Shown here piece after piece: positions 32,901-40,735 of a stretch of 64,000 nucleotides of DNA (position 1 is its first letter; each line of letters begins with the position of its first letter). Location of the stretch: assembly GCA_963169105.1 (NCBI GenBank), contig OY720636.1:74078123-74142122 (forward strand), read 5' to 3'. The notes under the pieces are model-generated. The model saw only the letters and a program-made list of their open reading frames with translations. It made no database searches and had not been told where the DNA came from. Source of the DNA: Ceriagrion tenellum (Eukaryota > Arthropoda > Insecta > Odonata > Coenagrionidae). The position numbers were made by a program, and so were the translations under genes.

Positions 32901-35209
32901 CGTTCCTAGGGTGATAAGAGAGGGCCGTGCTGCACTAGTCACATCTGTTGGTGTTTTCAAATACATGGCTGCTTATAGTTTGGCTCAGTTTGTCTCTGTA
33001 ATGTTGCTGCAATCAATTGAGTCCAACTTAACTGATACACAGTTCCTATACATAGACCTGTTCCTCATAACACTGACTGCATCATTCTTTGGGCGTACAG
33101 AGGCAGCTGAGGGAGGGCCACTTTCACCCCAGGCCCCCCTTGCATCACTACTTTCAGCCCCCCCTATCATTTCCCTGGCTGCTCAGGTCATAACTGTCAT
33201 CATTGCTCAGACTGCTGTCTTTGTCATGACCCAGAATGATGTTTTTTCCCAGCTGCTGGCTCCTGAAGCAAATGTTAATGGAACCATTTCATCTGTTGAA
33301 GTTTTGGTAAGTATACTTGAATGTGATTTGAGGCTCAAATTCAAAAGATTGATTACTAGTACTAATGAAGATAAATTATGCAAAGCATTTTTGAAACTTT
33401 GTATTTCGAATAATGCCATGTATTTAGCATAGGCTTTTCGTCGGGACCAACAGTTTTGCTTCATAAACTCAAAACTGCGTATTTTCGTGCTTCATATTAT
33501 CGAGTTGCTACTGTATATCTTTTCTTATATCGGCCCTTAAATAACCTTTTTAGTGCATGAAGTAAAAAAAAAAATGACTGCAGATGTCTGGTGTTGATTG
33601 CTTAAAGTTCTCATACCTTCATTAAGGAAGTCCTCTTTCTCTGTTCACTGTGGTTAAAGTGTCTCAAAACTTCATCTAACTTTTGCTATTAGCATGGAAA
33701 TCCACAAACTAAAGATTTGTTGAATAGAATTAGAATCTCAAAAGGTATGTTTATCCTCACCTCAAGTTATATTTGTGAAGTGGGAGCTGGAGTGTACTGG
33801 GAACCAGAATCAGGGTGTTGGAAGTTTCTGGAAGACACAAGTATGTTCTCTATTGGAAGAATTTCAGAAGGGATTCTTAGTAGTATAGAATTTTGGAAAC
33901 AGGCCTTAGGTTTGTCTAGGATTTGGGTTTTTTGTGGTATACTGGTAAAAATGTGCCAGAACCGAGAAGCAAAGTTCACCATTATAAATAGTGGAGAATG
34001 CTGTGATTGTCTTATGCCTGTAAATGATAACATATTGAGTGTTTACTTTCCCAAATTGGCAATGGAGTGGCATTTATATTTGAAAAGTGTCCATTTGAGG
34101 TTAACTGTTTGGAAGAATTAGATTCTTCCCTTGATCTTTATTCTTTCCAGTCATGATTCACCATGGATCATAGTTGGTGGATGCTTATGTATATGTCATG
34201 CCTAGGAATGGGTGATGTATTCAACCCATCCTAATGCATTTTTTTTACAGATATAGTGGTTGTTGCAGTTCTATCATAATTGAAGTGATATACTGTCACT
34301 TAAGGTTATTAAACTTCATAATAAAGCTCTGGATAGTGCAAGGAGAATTATGGTATAATTCTGGTTGGCTTTTGCTGAAGTCCTAATTTTTAAAAACCAC
34401 TTTCCTTCTTTTTGTAATTTTGAGTGATGGCAGTTGTACTTGTGTCAGTTTTTGTTTGGGGTTTCAGTTAGGTTAGCTTTGTACATCAAGTGTAGAGAGA
34501 ATAGCTTGAATTCTAATGTTTATCCTTCTTTTCATTGTAAGTGGGTATTAAAACAGCATTTTGTTTTGTTTCCTTCTTGTTGCAGGATTTGCATGGCAAC
34601 AACACTTCATCTCATGAATTTGAAGATGTAGAATGGGCACCAAAAGAAAATTATGCCGTCTTCACTGTTTCAATGTTCCAATACATTATCCTTGCTGCTG
34701 TTTTTTCAAAGGGTGCCCCTCATAGAAAGAGCCTTCCATCAAATCGAGGTCTGTTAATATCTCTGGGAGCTGCCACAATTTGTTCCATAATTCTTACGTT
34801 ATTTCCCCCTGATTGGCTGGCAGCCAGCCTCCAGCTCAGAATTCCTTCGAGCAACCTACCTCGGCTCATATCCCTGGGATTTGCCTTTGCCAACCTAGTT
34901 ATTGCAGTAGGAATTGAGATGTTGGTCGATCACATGGAAGCGACTTCAACATATCCATCTCGTTTGTGGTGCCGGGGTATATCAGAGCCTCGACATGCTG
35001 TGATCCAGCGGGGAATAGAAGAGGAGGGTGCTAATTGGCCGCCAATCAGCCGAGAGGCTGTGGTGCAGTCACCTGGCACACCTCCATCTCTACAACCTCC
35101 TCCAATGGCACTTAGAGTGGAATTGGTATCGGAGAGCTCTGTTTGGGGTCCAGCAATTTCATACTCATCTCAGCCATCATCAACTCCGGATGTTGCCATG
35201 GCCCCCTGA
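8831..35209 (+). CDS. ATP13A3: P5B-type P-type ATPase (polyamine-transporting ATPase 13A3-like), 18 coding exons
   Basis: Coding exons: 8831-8957, 9147-9268, 9443-9610, 11083-11153, 12689-12888, 17456-17612, 18114-18318, 19565-19793, 20486-20850, 21060-21260, 23202-23456, 25069-25209, 25671-25836, 28184-28429, 28973-29181, 30148-30445, 32777-33306, 34586-35209. All junctions are GT-AG and the sum is 4314 nt in one frame, about 1437 residues; human ATP13A2/3 are about 1200. Residue landmarks: N-terminal hydrophobic hairpin 90-120, TGES 426-429, PPALP 571-575 in M4, phosphorylated Asp614 in DKTGTLT, KGSPE 788-792, TGDN 884-887, GDGAND 1057-1062, then six C-terminal membrane segments. The PPALP motif and 'GDGANDCGALK' are typical of P5B pumps, which export polyamines from late endosomes/lysosomes; location and substrate are family knowledge. 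Length above the human proteins comes from a hydrophilic exon 5 insert and a long C-terminal tail. ATG 8873 is an alternative in-frame start, 14 residues shorter. Paralogue assignment within 13A2-13A5 is uncertain; insects usually have one such gene (anne in Drosophila). Confidence 0.93.
9147..9268 (+). CDS. ATP13A3: ATP13A3 coding exon 2
   Basis: The exon lies between acceptor ACAG (9143-9146) and donor GTAAAT (9269). It encodes an acidic, Gly/Pro-rich cytosolic stretch (DAMEGEGAGMCQHEGV...) with no recognised motif. The phase 1 entry and phase 0 exit fit both neighbours. Confidence 0.85.
9443..9610 (+). CDS. ATP13A3: ATP13A3 coding exon 3 (N-terminal membrane hairpin)
   Basis: Fifty-six codons, phase 0 at both ends, acceptor TTTTTTTCAG and donor GTAAGT. 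It starts QIYGYRPHMALKVLTW and carries the N-terminal hydrophobic hairpin unique to P5 ATPases, with the family-typical Arg followed by Trp-Trp-Pro (RLIFHWWPHW) after the first helix. In P5B pumps this region inserts into the membrane face and is thought to bind regulatory lipid. Confidence 0.93.
9611..11082 (+). other. ATP13A3 intron 3
   Basis: GTAAGT to TTTCAG, 1472 nt. Near 10262-10310 it contains a segment (GTGTCC.AAA..CCCC.GCCACAC) that recurs in diverged form near 47423-47455, apparently a short dispersed repeat. Nothing else recognised. Confidence 0.5.
11083..11153 (+). CDS. ATP13A3: ATP13A3 coding exon 4
   Basis: Twenty-three codons plus 2 nt: EKFQKKYTCYHVKKVV..., a basic cytosolic stretch that continues from the N-terminal hairpin. 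The acceptor is TTTCAG and the donor GTAAGT. The phase 2 exit (GA|C) is completed by exon 5. Confidence 0.85.
11504..12004. mobile_element. hAT-like MITE in intron 4
   Basis: The ends are TAGAGATGTGCCA and, inverted, TAGAGATGGGTAA, similar to hAT termini (YAGRGATGGGCAA). Imperfect 8-bp flanks, GCATTGGC (11496-11503) and GCATTTGA (12005-12012), fit a decayed hAT target duplication. There is no ORF inside. A related copy lies at 41135-41935; both contain 'GGGGCTATT.TTT' and 'CTGAAAAT.ACC' blocks. Confidence 0.6.
12689..12888 (+). CDS. ATP13A3: ATP13A3 coding exon 5 (hydrophilic insert)
   Basis: It follows a long pyrimidine tract (TTTTTTCTTTTTTCAAAG). It encodes a Lys/Asp/Glu/Ser-rich, probably disordered segment (DLNVDDAGKIKKRGAKDKGR...) that has no counterpart of this length in the human proteins as I know them, so it may be an arthropod-specific linker between the N-terminal hairpin and the conserved core. 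Exit phase is 1. It is the least conserved exon and therefore the one whose borders rest mostly on splice signals and phase. Confidence 0.8.
12889..14168 (+). other. ATP13A3 intron 5, part left of the Tigger element
   Basis: AT-rich intron sequence. A pyrimidine-rich, more coding-looking block at 13590-14060 has no recognisable protein on either strand and may be an old unclassified repeat. Confidence 0.4.
14169..17364 (-). mobile_element. Tigger (pogo superfamily) DNA transposon in intron 5
   Basis: Terminal inverted repeats are CAGTAGAACCCTGTGAAGAA at 14169 and, on the other strand from 17364, CAATAGAACCTGGATAAGAA, flanked by TA target sites (14167-14168, 17365-17366). The CAGTAGAACC start is typical of Tigger. 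Sub-terminal repeats of the GTGGGAAAACTT type lie inside both ends. It encodes a dead transposase on the minus strand (14318-15914). The 1.4 kb between the transposase start and the right end has no recognised content. Confidence 0.85.
14318..15914 (-). pseudogene. Tigger/CENP-B-like transposase pseudogene
   Basis: Reading the minus strand, the N-terminus from ATG 15914 gives KRKALSLQEKLKVIREA, the CENP-B/pogo helix-turn-helix. This is followed by the second DNA-binding domain (KYEEVERMLLVWF ... GVDFNPSNGWLDRF, 15523-15771), the DDE nuclease region (CHGGKMSKERMTVLVGAN, LPLLVIGKYRKPRCFKN, 15046-15342) and the C-terminal KQTTLDSFF motif (14318-14611). In-frame stops (for example after REA) and frameshifts break it into at least four pieces, so it cannot make transposase. 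It lies antisense to the host gene inside intron 5. Confidence 0.85.
17456..17612 (+). CDS. ATP13A3: ATP13A3 coding exon 6
   Basis: It encodes EVEAVRTFRCKKLTYVWDAE...EFIRLTGLDGGVS...GLSFKEQCLR, closely matching the P5B block 'VRYIWD...F..L.GLD.G' that precedes M1. The acceptor is AATTACAG at 17455 and the donor GTTTGT at 17613. It joins exon 7 through a split AG|A Arg codon. Confidence 0.92.
17613..18113 (+). other. ATP13A3 intron 6
   Basis: 501 nt from GTTTGT to CATGCAG. No repeat or RNA gene recognised. Confidence 0.6.
18114..18318 (+). CDS. ATP13A3: ATP13A3 coding exon 7 (M1-M2)
   Basis: It begins RVVYGLNEIAVPVHSVIALL and contains LEVLNPFYVFQIFS, a hallmark of P5B M1, followed by a second hydrophobic helix (YYALAIFIMSAASITLTII). 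The donor GTAAGT at 18319 leaves phase 0. M1-M2 help build the cytosol-proximal part of the substrate pathway. Confidence 0.95.
18350..18545 (+). repeat. Two hammerhead-like repeat heads, 145 bp apart, in intron 7
   Basis: CTGATGATGTTGTGCAGCGA at 18357 and CTGATGATGTTGCGCAGCGC at 18502 are nearly identical over 19 nt. The first is followed by GAAGG where a hammerhead would have GAAA. A consensus GTT-GCGC-AAC hairpin can be inferred. The sequences between and after the two copies do not match further. They may be remnants of a Penelope-like or retrozyme-like tandem. Confidence 0.4.
18546..19564 (+). other. ATP13A3 intron 7, remainder
   Basis: Non-coding, AT-rich, nothing recognised. Confidence 0.5.
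19565..19793 (+). CDS. ATP13A3: ATP13A3 coding exon 8 (actuator domain)
   Basis: It begins NQRNLRGTVASSDVATVVRA, continues through LVPGDVIIVPLHGCIMPCDAVLL and ends NESMLTG, where TGES of the actuator (dephosphorylation) domain is split by the intron (TG|ES completed in exon 9). The acceptor is CATGTAATCAG and the donor GTGAGT. Confidence 0.95.
19794..20485 (+). other. ATP13A3 intron 8
   Basis: 692 nt, GTGAGT to TTTTGCAG. It splits the TGES actuator motif. Nothing else recognised. Confidence 0.55.
20486..20850 (+). CDS. ATP13A3: ATP13A3 coding exon 9 (end of actuator domain, M3)
   Basis: It completes TGES and continues ESVPVTKTPLP, then HTLFCGTRVIQTRYY, VVVRTGFLTAKGQLVRS and PPPVDFRFERDSYRF, all standard P5B blocks. 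M3 follows at the end (AGLAGVAAIGFIYTVIS). A lysine/glycine-rich loop (GVGKVKKGEEGNAS) interrupts the actuator domain, a position where P5B proteins vary. The donor is GTATGT. Confidence 0.95.
21060..21260 (+). CDS. ATP13A3: ATP13A3 coding exon 10 (M4, catalytic Asp)
   Basis: Sixty-seven codons, phase 0. It contains M4 with VVPPALPAAMTVGRLYAQ; PPALP is the P5B version of the substrate-binding motif, as opposed to PPELP in P5A. It ends CVCFDK, supplying the phosphorylated Asp; exon 11 supplies TGTLT. Confidence 0.96.
21261..23201 (+). other. ATP13A3 intron 10 with an unclassified insertion
   Basis: A GC-richer, pyrimidine-biased block at about 21830-22420 differs in composition from the rest of the intron and repeats the word AAGTTAAC three times (near 22180, 22266, 22340). 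It could be an old solo LTR or another retroelement, but I found no convincing ends or ORF. Confidence 0.35.
23202..23456 (+). CDS. ATP13A3: ATP13A3 coding exon 11 (P-loop, start of N domain)
   Basis: It begins TGTLTEDGLDMWGIVPV, completing DKTGTLTEDGLD, which is diagnostic for P5 ATPases. It continues into the nucleotide-binding domain with PLLVGMTACHSITIIDGKLCGDPLDLK. Eighty-five codons, phase 0; acceptor TTTTTCAG and donor GTAAGA. Confidence 0.96.
23457..25068 (+). other. ATP13A3 intron 11
   Basis: 1612 nt, AT-rich, no repeat or gene recognised. Confidence 0.5.
25069..25209 (+). CDS. ATP13A3: ATP13A3 coding exon 12 (N domain)
   Basis: It begins MFESTGWIIEEPEVDD, the expected continuation of 'GDPLDLKMFE.TGW.LEEP' in P5B proteins. 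Forty-seven codons, phase 0, ending at a GTTAGC donor. The open frame runs on past the donor but becomes non-homologous, so I end the exon at 25209. Confidence 0.92.
25383..25402. repeat. (GATA)n microsatellite in intron 12
   Basis: About five tandem copies of TAGA, followed by an A/T-rich stretch ('TTTTTATTTGTCTAAGGATC') that may be the tail of an unclassified element. Confidence 0.8.
25671..25836 (+). CDS. ATP13A3: ATP13A3 coding exon 13 (nucleotide-binding site)
   Basis: It encodes IEVGIVRQFPFSSGLQRMSV...FSVFCKGSPEMILSL. The 'FPFSS.LQRMSV' block and KGSPE Lys/Gly are the ATP-contacting elements of the N domain. The donor GTGTGT leaves phase 1. The following 2.3-kb intron contains the piggyBac element. 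Confidence 0.95.
26145..28027 (+). mobile_element. piggyBac-family DNA transposon in intron 13
   Basis: TTAA target sites lie at 26141-26144 and 28028-28031. The left end AACATTCGCGGCGG matches the inverted right end CACATTCGCTGCGG in 12 of 14 positions. The right sub-terminal region carries repeated TGGGTCATGCCGC and the palindrome CCCATGACCCACCGGTGGGT. The element is 1883 bp with a broken transposase on the + strand, the same strand as the host gene. Confidence 0.85.
26600..27200 (+). pseudogene. piggyBac transposase pseudogene (DDE core remnant)
   Basis: The frames read WKGQLHFRQYRPGKAHKYGI at about 26698-26757, then after a stop and shift GRTLCIDNFYTSVGLAEERL and YVCSSLQLNRKGDPQDV at 26905-27032. 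These match the piggyBac core 'RG.L.FRQY...KPHKYGIK' and 'GRTLY.DNFYTS..LAE.L' with 'T.VGTLR.NRKG.P'. The second catalytic Asp (in DNFYTS) is present. Stops at 26769 and about 27040 and the missing N-terminal half make it non-functional. Confidence 0.82.
28184..28429 (+). CDS. ATP13A3: ATP13A3 coding exon 14 (end of N domain, start of P domain)
   Basis: It encodes VPPDFGCVLHEYTRQGYRVL followed by LTLLGLIVMENRLKPET and IRTVMVTG. 'LGLIVMENRLKPET' and 'MVTGDN', split at the intron, are P5B signatures; the Gly-Asp completes in exon 15. Confidence 0.95.
28430..28972 (+). other. ATP13A3 intron 14
   Basis: 543 nt splitting the TGDN motif. No repeat recognised. Confidence 0.55.
28973..29181 (+). CDS. 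ATP13A3: ATP13A3 coding exon 15 (P domain)
   Basis: It begins GDNMLTALSVARDCGMV, completing TGDN of the phosphorylation domain, then runs into a variable P5B insert (GSGEDGKEGKPRLYYTL). Exit is phase 0 at a GTAAAA donor, which is weaker than the others but has the only in-frame partner found in exon 16. Confidence 0.92.
29605..29830. mobile_element. Fold-back dimer with hammerhead-like heads and a 14-bp target duplication, intron 15
   Basis: Arms of about 92 bp (29642-29733 and 29742-29833) are nearly complementary around an 8-nt centre (AGGTACGC). Both arms carry CTGATGATGACACC...GTGTGAAAACATG pointing outward from the centre. The left arm extends 37 bp further with the tail seen in the single copy at 41.6 kb. 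Perfect 14-bp repeats AACATATATTAATA (29591-29604, 29831-29844) flank it, a target duplication longer than DNA transposons make and more like target-primed retrotransposition. Confidence 0.75.
30148..30445 (+). CDS. ATP13A3: ATP13A3 coding exon 16 (P domain)
   Basis: The first 40 residues are a low-complexity hydrophilic insert (DGHGEGDKNGRGSKNN...). The rest is conserved: VVLAATGRTWDVVREHF and VRGVVFARMSPDQKQQLVQE, followed by LQTLGYSVG, the block immediately before GDGAND. The donor is GTTAGT, phase 1. Confidence 0.93.
31115..32509. mobile_element. Non-autonomous pogo/Tigger-like MITE in intron 16
   Basis: The ends CAGTAGACTCTCGTTATTAC (31115) and, inverted from 32509, CAGTAGACTCTCCTTATTAC match in 19 of 20 positions and are flanked by TA (31113-31114, 32510-32511). 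No transposase was recognised inside. The interior holds a G/A-rich strand-biased block at about 31900-32010 (GGAAAGGGGAGTGGGTGGAG). A fragment of the same family lies in intron 17. Confidence 0.8.
32777..33306 (+). CDS. ATP13A3: ATP13A3 coding exon 17 (hinge motif, M5-M7)
   Basis: It begins GMCGDGANDCGALKAAHAG, the Mg-coordinating hinge of the P domain, then SLSEAESSVASPFTS, both P5B hallmarks. M5 (FKYMAAYSLAQFVSVMLL), M6 (FLYIDLFLITLTASFFGR) and M7 (PPIISLAAQVITVII) follow. It ends in a luminal loop at a GTAAGT donor. At 530 nt it is the second-longest coding exon. Confidence 0.96.
33430..33513. mobile_element. 3'-end fragment of the same pogo-like MITE in intron 17
   Basis: CGTCGGGACCAACAGTTT and the end GAGTTGCTACTG followed by TA parallel CGTCGAGACCAACAATTT and GAGTCTACTG-TA at the right end of the element at 31115-32509. 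No left end was seen, so this is truncated or solo. Confidence 0.6.
33514..34585 (+). other. ATP13A3 intron 17, remainder
   Basis: Non-coding intron sequence ending in the pyrimidine-rich acceptor TTCTTGTTGCAG. A 134-codon chance frame (33717-34121) has no recognisable homology. Confidence 0.5.
34586..35209 (+). CDS. ATP13A3: ATP13A3 coding exon 18 (M8-M10, C-terminus, stop)
   Basis: The acceptor is TTCTTGTTGCAG. It encodes ENYAVFTVSMFQYIILAAVF (M8), ISLGAATICSIILTLFPPDW (M9) and GFAFANLVIAVGIEMLVDHM (M10). A roughly 95-residue cytosolic tail rich in Pro/Ser ends in a TGA at 35207. Human family members end soon after M10, so the tail is longer than usual. Confidence 0.94.
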   Translation, partial: DLHGNNTSSHEFEDVEWAPKENYAVFTVSMFQYIILAAVFSKGAPHRKSLPSNRGLLISLGAATICSIILTLFPPDWLAASLQLRIPSSNLPRLISLGFAFANLVIAVGIEMLVDHMEATSTYPSRLWCRGISEPRHAVIQRGIEEEGANWPPISREAVVQSPGTPPSLQPPPMALRVELVSESSVWGPAISYSSQPSSTPDVAMAP

Positions 35210-38200
35210 CATATTGCCATCATGTTGGCATTCAGTGGGAATGGCTGGAGGGAATCACTTCATACATCATTTAAGACTCTAGTTTGCTGTAATGTGTAGT
35301 TTATAGTTCCTGTGAGACAAACCAAAAATTCCACAGGCCATGTTTGGGTGCATACTGTACTGTATTTTCTGTTGTTTGGGAACAACATGAGACTGAATGT
35401 TCGATTCCTGTGTTAATTTTGTTTTGTGTGTTAATTCTTGATTTTAACCCATCAAAATTTAATAGAGACAACTTGGTTAGAAGGGGGGGTATAGCAAACG
35501 ATTGGACCAAGTAATTATTAGATATGGTTCATGAAATGTTATGGCATTGATGTTTGCTAAGGTGATGTTTTATCACCTTGAATGAGTTATTTACTGTATG
35601 ATGATATGTATTGGCAATTTGAGTTTTTTAAATTTTCTTTATCAAGTATTACGACTTCAGTATGTTATTGACTTAGGTGTTGCCCTAGGTTTGGTTAAAA
35701 ATCTTGTTTCAATTTTCATTTTGTGTGCAGCATGTTTATCTTTTGTAATTTATATTTTGAAAATACTCATTTACCAGCTAAATAAGGAATAAGAAATAAT
35801 TGGGACTGAATCTCTTGCTTAATATGTGGTTTTTTTGTGTGAATGAATATTAACTACCTAGGTATAATATCCTCAGTGATTCTGAAGGGAGTCTCGCACA
35901 CAGTAAAATTTTATTTTTTTTATTTGTATGACCAGTTAAGTTTTTGGCAGAGAATTTTCATGCATGGATACATTAAATCATGGTGTGCAGTTATGTGGTG
36001 ATGTGATAATTGAATTATCATCTATGAACTATTCTTGTGTACCATTGTCGAAATGTGTGCCATGTAAGTTATTGCTGAACAGTAAGAAGTGTGTGAGAAT
36101 GATTTATCTTCTAGTTGGCAAACCTAACCTGGTCAATTATCAAATTTCATGGAGCCTAATACTTTGACAATTGTCATCTAAACATCAGGTAGATATTTTT
36201 GACAGCACAAAATATCCTCTGCCATATCTATTTGTACTGTTCCTTAGCCTGTGCATTAGTTTTGGGATATTACTGCTTGCACTGCGGGTATACAATTGCT
36301 AGTCTCCTTAAGGCCTTTTTTGGGCCCAGTTTAAACGTGCATTGATTGTACTTGAGTTAAGAACCAGTGAACCAATCTTAACTGCCTTATTTTGTAATTT
36401 TAAGGAATAATGTGGATGAAGTTAGTTTCAAAGGAACTCATTCCAGTGCACCAATGCCTTCATCCCCATTGATCATTCCCATGGTTTCCTGGAGACTGGC
36501 AGCTTTGGTCTAAATGGATTTTTTTTGTATTTGCCCTTCCTCTGAACATTGCTTTGCTTTGGCTGTAGCCAAGTATTTTTTTCTTTCATTTGGAGAAGAT
36601 TTTACTTGGTGATGTTTGGGGTAAAGTGACCAATGGACGAGTTCTTACCTACTTGGTTGAGAATCTTATTCCTAGACATGTTAATTTTTTTGGGGATAAT
36701 GTGTTACTACTTCTCTACTGATCAACTTATGGGCAGCGTTTGGGGATATCGTGGCTGTATTTGTAAAAATGAATGAAGTTATTGCAATGTGATGAAAGTA
36801 TTTATGCCTGTTTGGCTGCCTGAAATATGTTTGTCAAAAAATGTTTAGCATTTAAGTCAAGTCTCTGAATGGACAATAAGCTGTCATAGCACTTTGTTGC
36901 TATGCTTAGCTTTAATTAAAAAAGAAAAATAGAATTTATTTTAAGGCCAGTATTTGAGTCTAATCAATTTCACTAAAACTTTTATAGCGTTAGTACAAAT
37001 TTTCTTTCAGAATATAGTTATGGAATGGTCTAAATTTTGGATCGGATGTTTGGAGGTTAAATTTTTTCGAGGTCATATCTTTTTAACTTTGCATTTATTT
37101 AATGCATTGACACTTACTTAACTTTTTCTGATCTCCTTTGCAGTGTTCTATTTTGTAATAATTTGTCTATCAATTTCAATCAAATACTGGTAACGGTGCT
37201 GTGAGGATTGTGTTACCTTGCTGTAATCTTTATGTAATATAATGAGAATCCAAGTTTTTCTTGGAAATAGTTATACAGAGAATTATCTGAATAGCTGTGA
37301 TTGGCTTTAATACTGATTAGGTACTTGTGGAATCATAAAAATCTTAGAGAACTCAAAGTAGAAATTTTCTCAAGTGTGATGTTTTCGTAATGAGGTAGAT
37401 CATTCTTTTTTCTCACTAAGCTTGTTGTCACTATCTTATTTGTGTATAGAAGCCCAACATAATGATTTATCATTTTGATGGTTGGTTCTCTTTATCATTG
37501 TTAGAGTTTCAAAATTAAGTAACCCTTCTATGTACCTATGTATACTTCCATTTTCTTAGAAGTGTTACAGACGAAGATGAGTTGTTGCTTTGTTAATAGA
37601 TCTAATGATAGGCACCAGTATTCCCTGTGATAATTTATGCTTGTTTTTCATAGAATTATTAAATTAATGTTGTTTTGGAAATAGCATAGTGTGATTAATG
37701 TAGTATACCATAACTGTTCAAATAATTTATTGAATAGTGTGTCCTCTTGGCTGATCTCTCTTTAGTCACTGTAGTACATGTATAGTAAGCACAGGGATGT
37801 GTTCATAAGAAAGGTTGAAAGTGTAATTCTTTCATGTGTTGAATATGACAGGGTATATCAACATGAGTTTGAGAATTACCCATGTTAGCTTTTCATGTGG
37901 TCATACTTTTGAAGAAGATTTGATATTTTTCTAGAGAGACTGGGAACAGTTTAATCTACACTTCCCCTGTCAGTGCATGAAGCCAAGGTATTTACATGTA
38001 TACTATGCTATAGATAGTTTCACCAGCTTTTGCTGGCTTGTCACCATTTGAAAAAAATGTCTGTAATTAATATTTAATTGAATGTTTCAGAGAAGTGCCT
38101 GGGTAAGATAATTAAAATACTTTTTCCTATCATATCAAACTTGGAATGGTAGACTGATGCAATTTCAAATTGTGTGACTTAAAATTTGTATAAAATATTG

Positions 38201-39110
38201 TACTTAAGTTTACACGAGGTGGGTGAGATGTAAATATATTTTGCAGGGCTTGGCATTATGAGAACTCCTTAGCTGGAAATTGTATTGTTGATGATTACAA
38301 TTTTGATTTCTGATTCAGAAAATGAGTTACCATAATAAAGTTTTGTAGTGCATTTCAGGATTTTAATTCATTTATTTGTTCCTGTCTCCCATTTGGATCT
38401 CTAGGCTGGGAATACTTTATAGAGTGCAGCAGTCAATTGTAATAAGAGGCAATTTGGGATTGGTACCTGCATGATTGGATTGCTTTTGGGCTGTAGACAT
38501 CTTAAAAACATGTTCACAGTTGGAAACATGGATAGGCCTGAATTTTTTAGGCACCAGCAAAATACAATGGCTAGAAGGAATGGCTGCAGCCAGTTCTGAT
38601 GATGACCTAAGAAAGGAAATGCAGATGTGGGAAGAGTGCATATGACTGTGATGAGCTGTCTTCAGTTAAGTGAAAGGATACAAGATGATTAGATCAGAAA
38701 CATACCTTAAGACATAGTTGTGTGGCTATTTTATATGTTGACATCAGATTATGTAGAGGATATTGTACATAGATAAGAGATATTCCAGAATAAAGTAGTG
38801 TAAAGAAGAAAATATGGTTATAAGGAGAACTAGGCAGCCTGGGAATCCTGTGGAAGACATTTGGGGTCTTCTCTGCAAGAGGGAATTAAACATATTAGTA
38901 AGCTCAACCCTCCATAAAATTTATGTTTTATATACTACTCATTTGAAGCCAATGAAAAATAACCTAATATTTGGTGATGAAAATGTAAAATTTAGTACAT
39001 ATTTTTTTTATTTTTAAGTTCATATTCCAGAATATTTTTTTAAAACTATGAAGTGCATGAATAAAATATAGATTCAACTTTTATAAAATAAATGTTTTGT
39101 TTTAGAACTC
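35210..39110 (+). other. Probable 3' UTR and downstream region of the ATP13A3-like gene
   Basis: No coding potential was recognised in this AT-rich stretch immediately after the stop codon. AATAAA hexamers at about 38334, 38789, 39059 and 39086 are possible polyadenylation signals; which is used, and whether shorter forms exist, cannot be decided from sequence. Confidence 0.35.
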
Positions 39111-40550
39111 CTCTTTTCTAACCTCCGCTGTTGGAAATTTGTTTTTCCTACTGGTCAAATCCATTTCAAAAGCTGTTTTTAATTCAATTGAAAGTAAAGC
39201 TAGAATGCCCAGTCTACTTTAACCTATTTGTAATTTTTGGTAGTTTTTAATCATTTTCAACATGCCAACTGATTTCTTTAGACTAACTACTTTTATGGGT
39301 AAAGTCAAAAACAAAATATGCTGTATACAACTGGATAAAATCACTTTCAAGGGTCTCTTGCTACTAAATTGTTAGTTCGAAAATTCCCTTGTGGACATTG
39401 TATTGTTTAATATCTCCTATTCAGAGTCAAAAAGGTTGTGATATTTGAGTTTGAAAAAGGTTTATTATTTCTGAATATTTATCACAAAAACAATTGCATT
39501 TTTGGCAAAGGATAGTAAGGAACTTGTAACTTGTTCGAAACGTCGGGAGAGATGCAGAATATCAACCGGTGGAAAACCCGAGAAACCTTCCTGCAACTGA
39601 TACACCGGGAAAACCTGAGATCATACATGAAAACATTCTGGTTTGCTTGTGTAAGAGTATTTTCTCTTTTGCCAATTAAATATTGTCATGTAATTTTCAA
39701 GAGGCCACTAGCCTCTTGAAATCTTAGCATAGTTGAGGTGAAAATGAACCTTGTAGGAAATAACCAAGTAACTACATCTTATGGGAGTCCTGCGCCTTGA
39801 AAAATGTGGCCCTCAAAATACTCTGAAATGGCTGTATTCATTGTTGGGTTAGTCTATGTCTATGACTGGCTTAAAGCAGTTGGACTGAGGATTTCATAGT
39901 ATCATTTTAGCCCTGACCAACCTAAGTCCCGGTAAATGTAGTCCAAAGTAGGTGAAACTAATGGAATAGGGGTTTAACATAAGGTTTAAGCTCCGTGTGT
40001 AGCCATTTTCTCTTCAGCTTATGTTTTGTGATAACCGAAGGTGCCCTGTTGTTTATAATGAGTAATTTCTTTGTTGGAGCTATTTATAGAAGTAATATTA
40101 GTAGATAGTTTGGCAAGAGGAATATTTTTGGATTTGTAGTTTTGGTAATACTTAATTTCATCCATTAAAAGTCAGGTTTATACTTAGAATATATTTATTA
40201 TTAGTATAGTAATGTGCATTAATTATGATTTTCACTTTGAATAGTTTCATCTTCTTTGTTTACATTTTCTTTGTTGAGTTTTGTTTAATATTAGTTATAT
40301 TTCATTCATAGTAGCATCCATTAAGATTTTCAGATATTAGTTCCTAAGGTTCATTTCAAATAGCAATACTTTATGGAGAATAAGTTAATTTGGTGATTTA
40401 ATGGTGTAGCTTGTTTTTTGAGTAGGTTTAAGGTCTACAATCAATAGATAGCATTTGACTTCAGTTCTTTTTGAAATTAATTTTACATTTATCGGTTTGT
40501 GCGTAGGTAGATTTTACAGTTTAGAATGGCTGGTTTGGATTATGCAGAAT
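39111..40550. other. Intergenic stretch with one repeat fragment
   Basis: Mostly AT-rich and featureless. At 39535-39625, CGAAACGTCGGGAG and CCGGTGGAAAACCCGAGAAA resemble the hairpin-forming repeat at 56319-56399 (CCGGTGGAAAGCCCGAGTAA). Confidence 0.45.
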
Positions 40551-40554
40551 TTAT

Positions 40555-40735
40555 TTATTCTCACAATCCCGAAAACAGCACAACAAAGACCTTTTACATC
40601 GGGTGATTAACATTAACAACACAGGAACAACAACACCCATGTCCTGAACAGTGAAAAACCACCCAGGCAGGACTCAAACCCGCGACCCTTGGATTGGCAA
40701 GCGAGGACTTAACCCCACCGGGGCCGAATTCCTGG
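40555..40735 (-). mobile_element. tRNA-derived SINE
   Basis: On the minus strand the head GGCCCCGGTGGGGTTAAGTC is followed about 25 nt later by GGGTTTGAGTCCTGCC, a good RNA polymerase III B-box (GGTTCGANTCC). A tRNA-unrelated body follows, ending in an AATAAATAAAT-like tail. GAATTT and GAATTC flank the two ends. It was not seen elsewhere in full in the window. Confidence 0.6.

Noticed and set aside
33717..34121. 134-codon frame in intron 17 as a coding exon
   Set aside because: It would interrupt the conserved M7-M8 loop, lacks matching splice phases and has no recognisable domain.
35395..35420. TGTTCGATTCCTG as a tRNA B-box
   Set aside because: No A-box at the proper distance and no cloverleaf can be drawn.
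38596..38625. CTGATGATGACCTAAGAAAGG as a hammerhead-like core
   Set aside because: Only 8 nt separate the boxes, with no hairpin; probably chance.
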